This document shows, piece by piece, positions 61,917-64,000 of a stretch of DNA of 64,000 nt. The translations under genes were made by a program, and so were the position numbers. Location: positions 124,001 through 188,000 of the forward strand of contig JADLSH010000196.1 in assembly GCA_016169945.1 (NCBI GenBank), read 5' to 3'. Origin of the DNA: Trachythela sp. YZ-2020. Taxonomy: Eukaryota; Cnidaria; Anthozoa; Malacalcyonacea; Clavulariidae. The notes below the pieces were generated by a model. It was not told the DNA's origin. It saw only the letters and a program-made list of their open reading frames with translations, and did no database searches. How positions within the stretch are numbered: position 1 is the stretch's first letter; each line of letters begins with the position of its first letter.

Positions 61917-62297
61917 TGTACGCTCAATTTCTTCCTATCTAAGTACAAATTTTTTCTTAAGCTCCATTTTGTTATCCCACTTCTCTTCTCTTACGTCCTG
62001 AATTATCGCTATTTACTGCAACTGACGACAACAATCCTTAAGTCTTAATAAGTACAGGTTCTACCCGCTTATCTTCCAAACAGAGCAGTTCTGGTCTATT
62101 TATTGCTTCGCATTCTCTCTAGAAAATAGTGTTTGGCGGGGCGTATGTTTTGAAAAACGACTGAAAATTATCTGAGTTTAAGGTTCTTTTATTAAGAGCC
62201 GATATCTATAAGGTCAATATTTTTATGTCTCGGGCTATTAGCTTGAGAACAGTGGCTCCAATCAAACAGCAGCTTTAAGAGTAGTAGAGGAGTAGTT
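61917..62297 (+). promoter_or_regulatory. leader with sigma-28 (FliA) promoter at 62179-62205
   Basis: TAAGGTTC - 11 bp - GCCGATAT at 62179-62205 matches the flagellar sigma-28 consensus (TAAAGTTT-N11-GCCGATAA) at 13 of 16 bases. It lies 92 bp before the chemotaxis receptor ATG. The rest of this stretch holds no gene that I can support. Confidence 0.75.
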
Positions 62298-64000
62298 ATG
62301 TTTAGTAAGTTACGTCAATTATCTATAGTGCATCAGGTTTCAGCATTATTGTTCATTGGAGCGGTTTTCGTATTTGCACTGGTTACCGGTTTTGTTGCCT
62401 GGTCGACCCAGGAAGCTCTTGTTGAGCAAGCCGAAGAGTCATTAGGAAAAGAAGTCCGAATATTAGAAGAGATGATGAGCTTTTATGATCAGACATTAAA
62501 GCAAAATACAAAAAATCTAGGCGACGTTTTTTTCTCTTACTATCCCCAAAAATTATCTATCGATACAAGCGATACAGTTAAGATCGGTAAATATGATGCT
62601 CCTATACTTAAACATGGCTCGGAAAGGGTTAATCTTAATTTTGAGAGTGTAGATAAATTTACAGAAGTAACTGGCGGTGTGGCTACCGTTTTCGCACGAT
62701 ATGGCGATGATTTTTTACGCGTGAATACCTCTCTCAAAAAGGGAAATGGTGAACGTGCAATTGGAACGTTATTAGGTAAAGGTCATCCTGGTTATCAGGG
62801 TTTTCTTCAAGGCAAAGAGTATTTCGGTAAGGCGAATTTGTTTGGTAGTGATTATATGACTCTGTATATCCCTGTTAAGTCGAGTCAGGGAAAAGTCGTT
62901 GCAATTTTGTTTGTTGGATTTGATTTTACAGTAGGTATGGCATCACTGAAAAAGACCGTTAGTGATCTTAAATTTGGTGAAACAGGTTTCGCATATATTA
63001 TGGACTATCAGAAGGGTGAGTTTGTCCAGCATCCAACAGATAGTGGAAAAGATGGATTGGCAATGACCGATGCAGATGGTGTTCATATCTATAAAGAAAT
63101 GGCTGAACAAAAAGAGGGTGCGATCGAATATCGTGCAGAGGACGGTACAGGAATCAATGATCGCGTGTTGGAGTTCTATGCATTTGAAAAGTGGCATTGG
63201 ATCATCGGTATATCAGCCAGTGTGGATGAACTAGCTGCAGCGGCGTTCTCACTTAGAAACAGGCTGATAGGCTTTAGTATTTTTGCTTGTATATTTTTAG
63301 GTTTTCTTTCTTTTTACGTACTTAAGGTACAGCTCAAACCATTGCAATCTATTATGGAAAAACTGGGTTTAATTGGTAAGGGTGATTTAACCCAGACTAT
63401 CGAAATTGCAGGCTATAAAGTTTCATCAAAACAAAGTAATTCAAAGAATGAAATACGCGCGCTGGCTGGCAGAATAAATCAAATGGTGAGTCAGTTTCAA
63501 GAAGTGGTGGTTAATATTTCCCATTCTGCAGCTAATTTAACGGATGCATCGAATGGGTTACAAACTATTAGCCGTAAAAACCAACAAGGTATTAGTGAAC
63601 AACAAAGCAATGCTGATCACCTTGCTCATTCAATAGATAAGATGGTCGATGCGGTTAAAGAAGTAACAAGTAACGCTGAGTCTGCGGTAGAGCAAACTTC
63701 GCAGGCAAATAGTCTGGCAGGCGAAGGTCAGAAAGTTATGTCTGAATCGATGAATACGATACGGGCACTTGCCAGCGAGCTTGAATTGACGTCGCAAACC
63801 ATGAATTCCGTCGAAGAGGAAACCAAAACAATAGGTATGGTATTGGATGTGATCCGAGGTCTTGCCGAACAAACCAATCTGCTAGCGCTCAATGCTGCTA
63901 TTGAAGCCGCCAGAGCAGGTGAACAGGGGCGTGGTTTTGCAGTGGTTGCAGATGAAGTACGATCACTCGCGCAACGTTCTCATGAGGCTACTGAAGAGAT
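62298..64000 (+). CDS. methyl-accepting chemotaxis protein, 3' end cut by window
   Basis: An ATG at 62298 with AGAGGAG upstream opens a frame of 567 codons that runs off the window. Layout: membrane helix about 15-40, periplasmic Cache 3/Cache 2-type sensor about 42-315 ([41 protein letters not shown]), second helix about 325-345, HAMP about 348-410, then the signalling domain ([26 protein letters not shown], the tip hairpin). It reports ligand binding to CheA/CheW. The sigma-28 promoter places it in the flagellar regulon. The end of the gene is not in the window. Confidence 0.92.
   Translation, partial: MFSKLRQLSIVHQVSALLFIGAVFVFALVTGFVAWSTQEALVEQAEESLGKEVRILEEMMSFYDQTLKQNTKNLGDVFFSYYPQKLSIDTSDTVKIGKYDAPILKHGSERVNLNFESVDKFTEVTGGVATVFARYGDDFLRVNTSLKKGNGERAIGTLLGKGHPGYQGFLQGKEYFGKANLFGSDYMTLYIPVKSSQGKVVAILFVGFDFTVGMASLKKTVSDLKFGETGFAYIMDYQKGEFVQHPTDSGKDGLAMTDADGVHIYKEMAEQKEGAIEYRAEDGTGINDRVLEFYAFEKWHWIIGISASVDELAAAAFSLRNRLIGFSIFACIFLGFLSFYVLKVQLKPLQSIMEKLGLIGKGDLTQTIEIAGYKVSSKQSNSKNEIRALAGRINQMVSQFQEVVVNISHSAANLTDASNGLQTISRKNQQGISEQQSNADHLAHSIDKMVDAVKEVTSNAESAVEQTSQANSLAGEGQKVMSESMNTIRALASELELTSQTMNSVEEETKTIGMVLDVIRGLAEQTNLLALNAAIEAARAGEQGRGFAVVADEVRSLAQRSHEATEE

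Noticed and set aside
1..64000. CRISPR arrays, tRNA or rRNA genes, complete insertion sequences, integrases
   Set aside because: None found on reading both strands; no spaced direct repeats or transposase motifs were seen.

Overview
The window looks like the chromosome of a gammaproteobacterium of moderate to low GC. The tesA/ybbA/ybbP block, apaH, hemH, a cytochrome bd-type oxidase operon, yajD and slp are all typical of that class. A formaldehyde-activating-enzyme family gene (fae-like, 39192-39737) points towards a methylotroph such as Methylophaga; this is an inference from one gene family and is not proven by the window. The left edge cuts an FMN reductase gene and the right edge cuts a chemotaxis receptor gene. 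I saw no rRNA, tRNA or CRISPR array.

Layout. 1-3.7 kb: a minus-strand operon with a GbsR/MarR-type regulator, cydA and cydB (short Q-loop type), an unknown gene and the FMN reductase. Its promoter overlaps a perfect 24-bp palindrome. 4-10 kb: an RnfD-like/Sel1 fusion, several SAM methyltransferases, a FemAB-like protein and an Slp lipoprotein. 10-15.9 kb: a thiamine-binding-like protein, an unknown protein paired with a class 3 lipase, an M28 peptidase, a DUF1287 protein, a degenerate GT51-like protein, and rtcB with a small basic protein. 16.9-25 kb: a YHS protein, an ABC exporter, and tesA divergent from ybbA-ybbP. 25-38 kb: signalling genes (a substrate-binding protein with a PAS-GGDEF enzyme, a TIR-repeat-VHL-like protein, and a degenerate GGDEF-cupin protein with two esterases), then apaH, a GNAT and a LysR regulator. 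38-46 kb: a heme-binding-like protein, the fae-like gene, parA, a formylglutamate amidohydrolase, hemH, a hybrid kinase and a NarL-type regulator. 46-47.5 kb: small ORFs and structured, mostly non-coding DNA. 47.7-59.5 kb: an ABC-2 transporter followed by an accessory island with hipBA, a Fic protein, a SWIM protein and a GHKL-ATPase/two-ORF/cytosine methylase/Vsr cluster. 59.6-64 kb: a thioredoxin-like protein, yajD, a NYN protein, a cold-shock gene and a flagellar-type (sigma-28) promoter driving a chemotaxis receptor.

The most unusual signal is architectural and occurs twice. Downstream of an intact ABC permease gene there is cargo DNA, and then a second, diverged copy of the last part of that same permease gene. 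At ybbP the cargo is a PAS-gene remnant plus a methyltransferase, with the second tail at 24820-25031. At the ABC-2 permease the cargo is hipBA, fic and the SWIM gene, with the tail at 53640-53785. Differences between intact gene and tail are mostly silent, so the sequences diverged as working coding sequence before displacement. This fits import of foreign alleles together with linked cargo.

The second candidate system is the 54.1-59.5 kb cluster: a MORC/MutL-like ATPase with two poorly known partners, a cytosine methyltransferase and a Vsr nuclease, behind a 17-bp inverted-repeat operator. It looks like a restriction or defence module. The third is the TIR-TM-repeat-VHL-like protein at 30224-32356.
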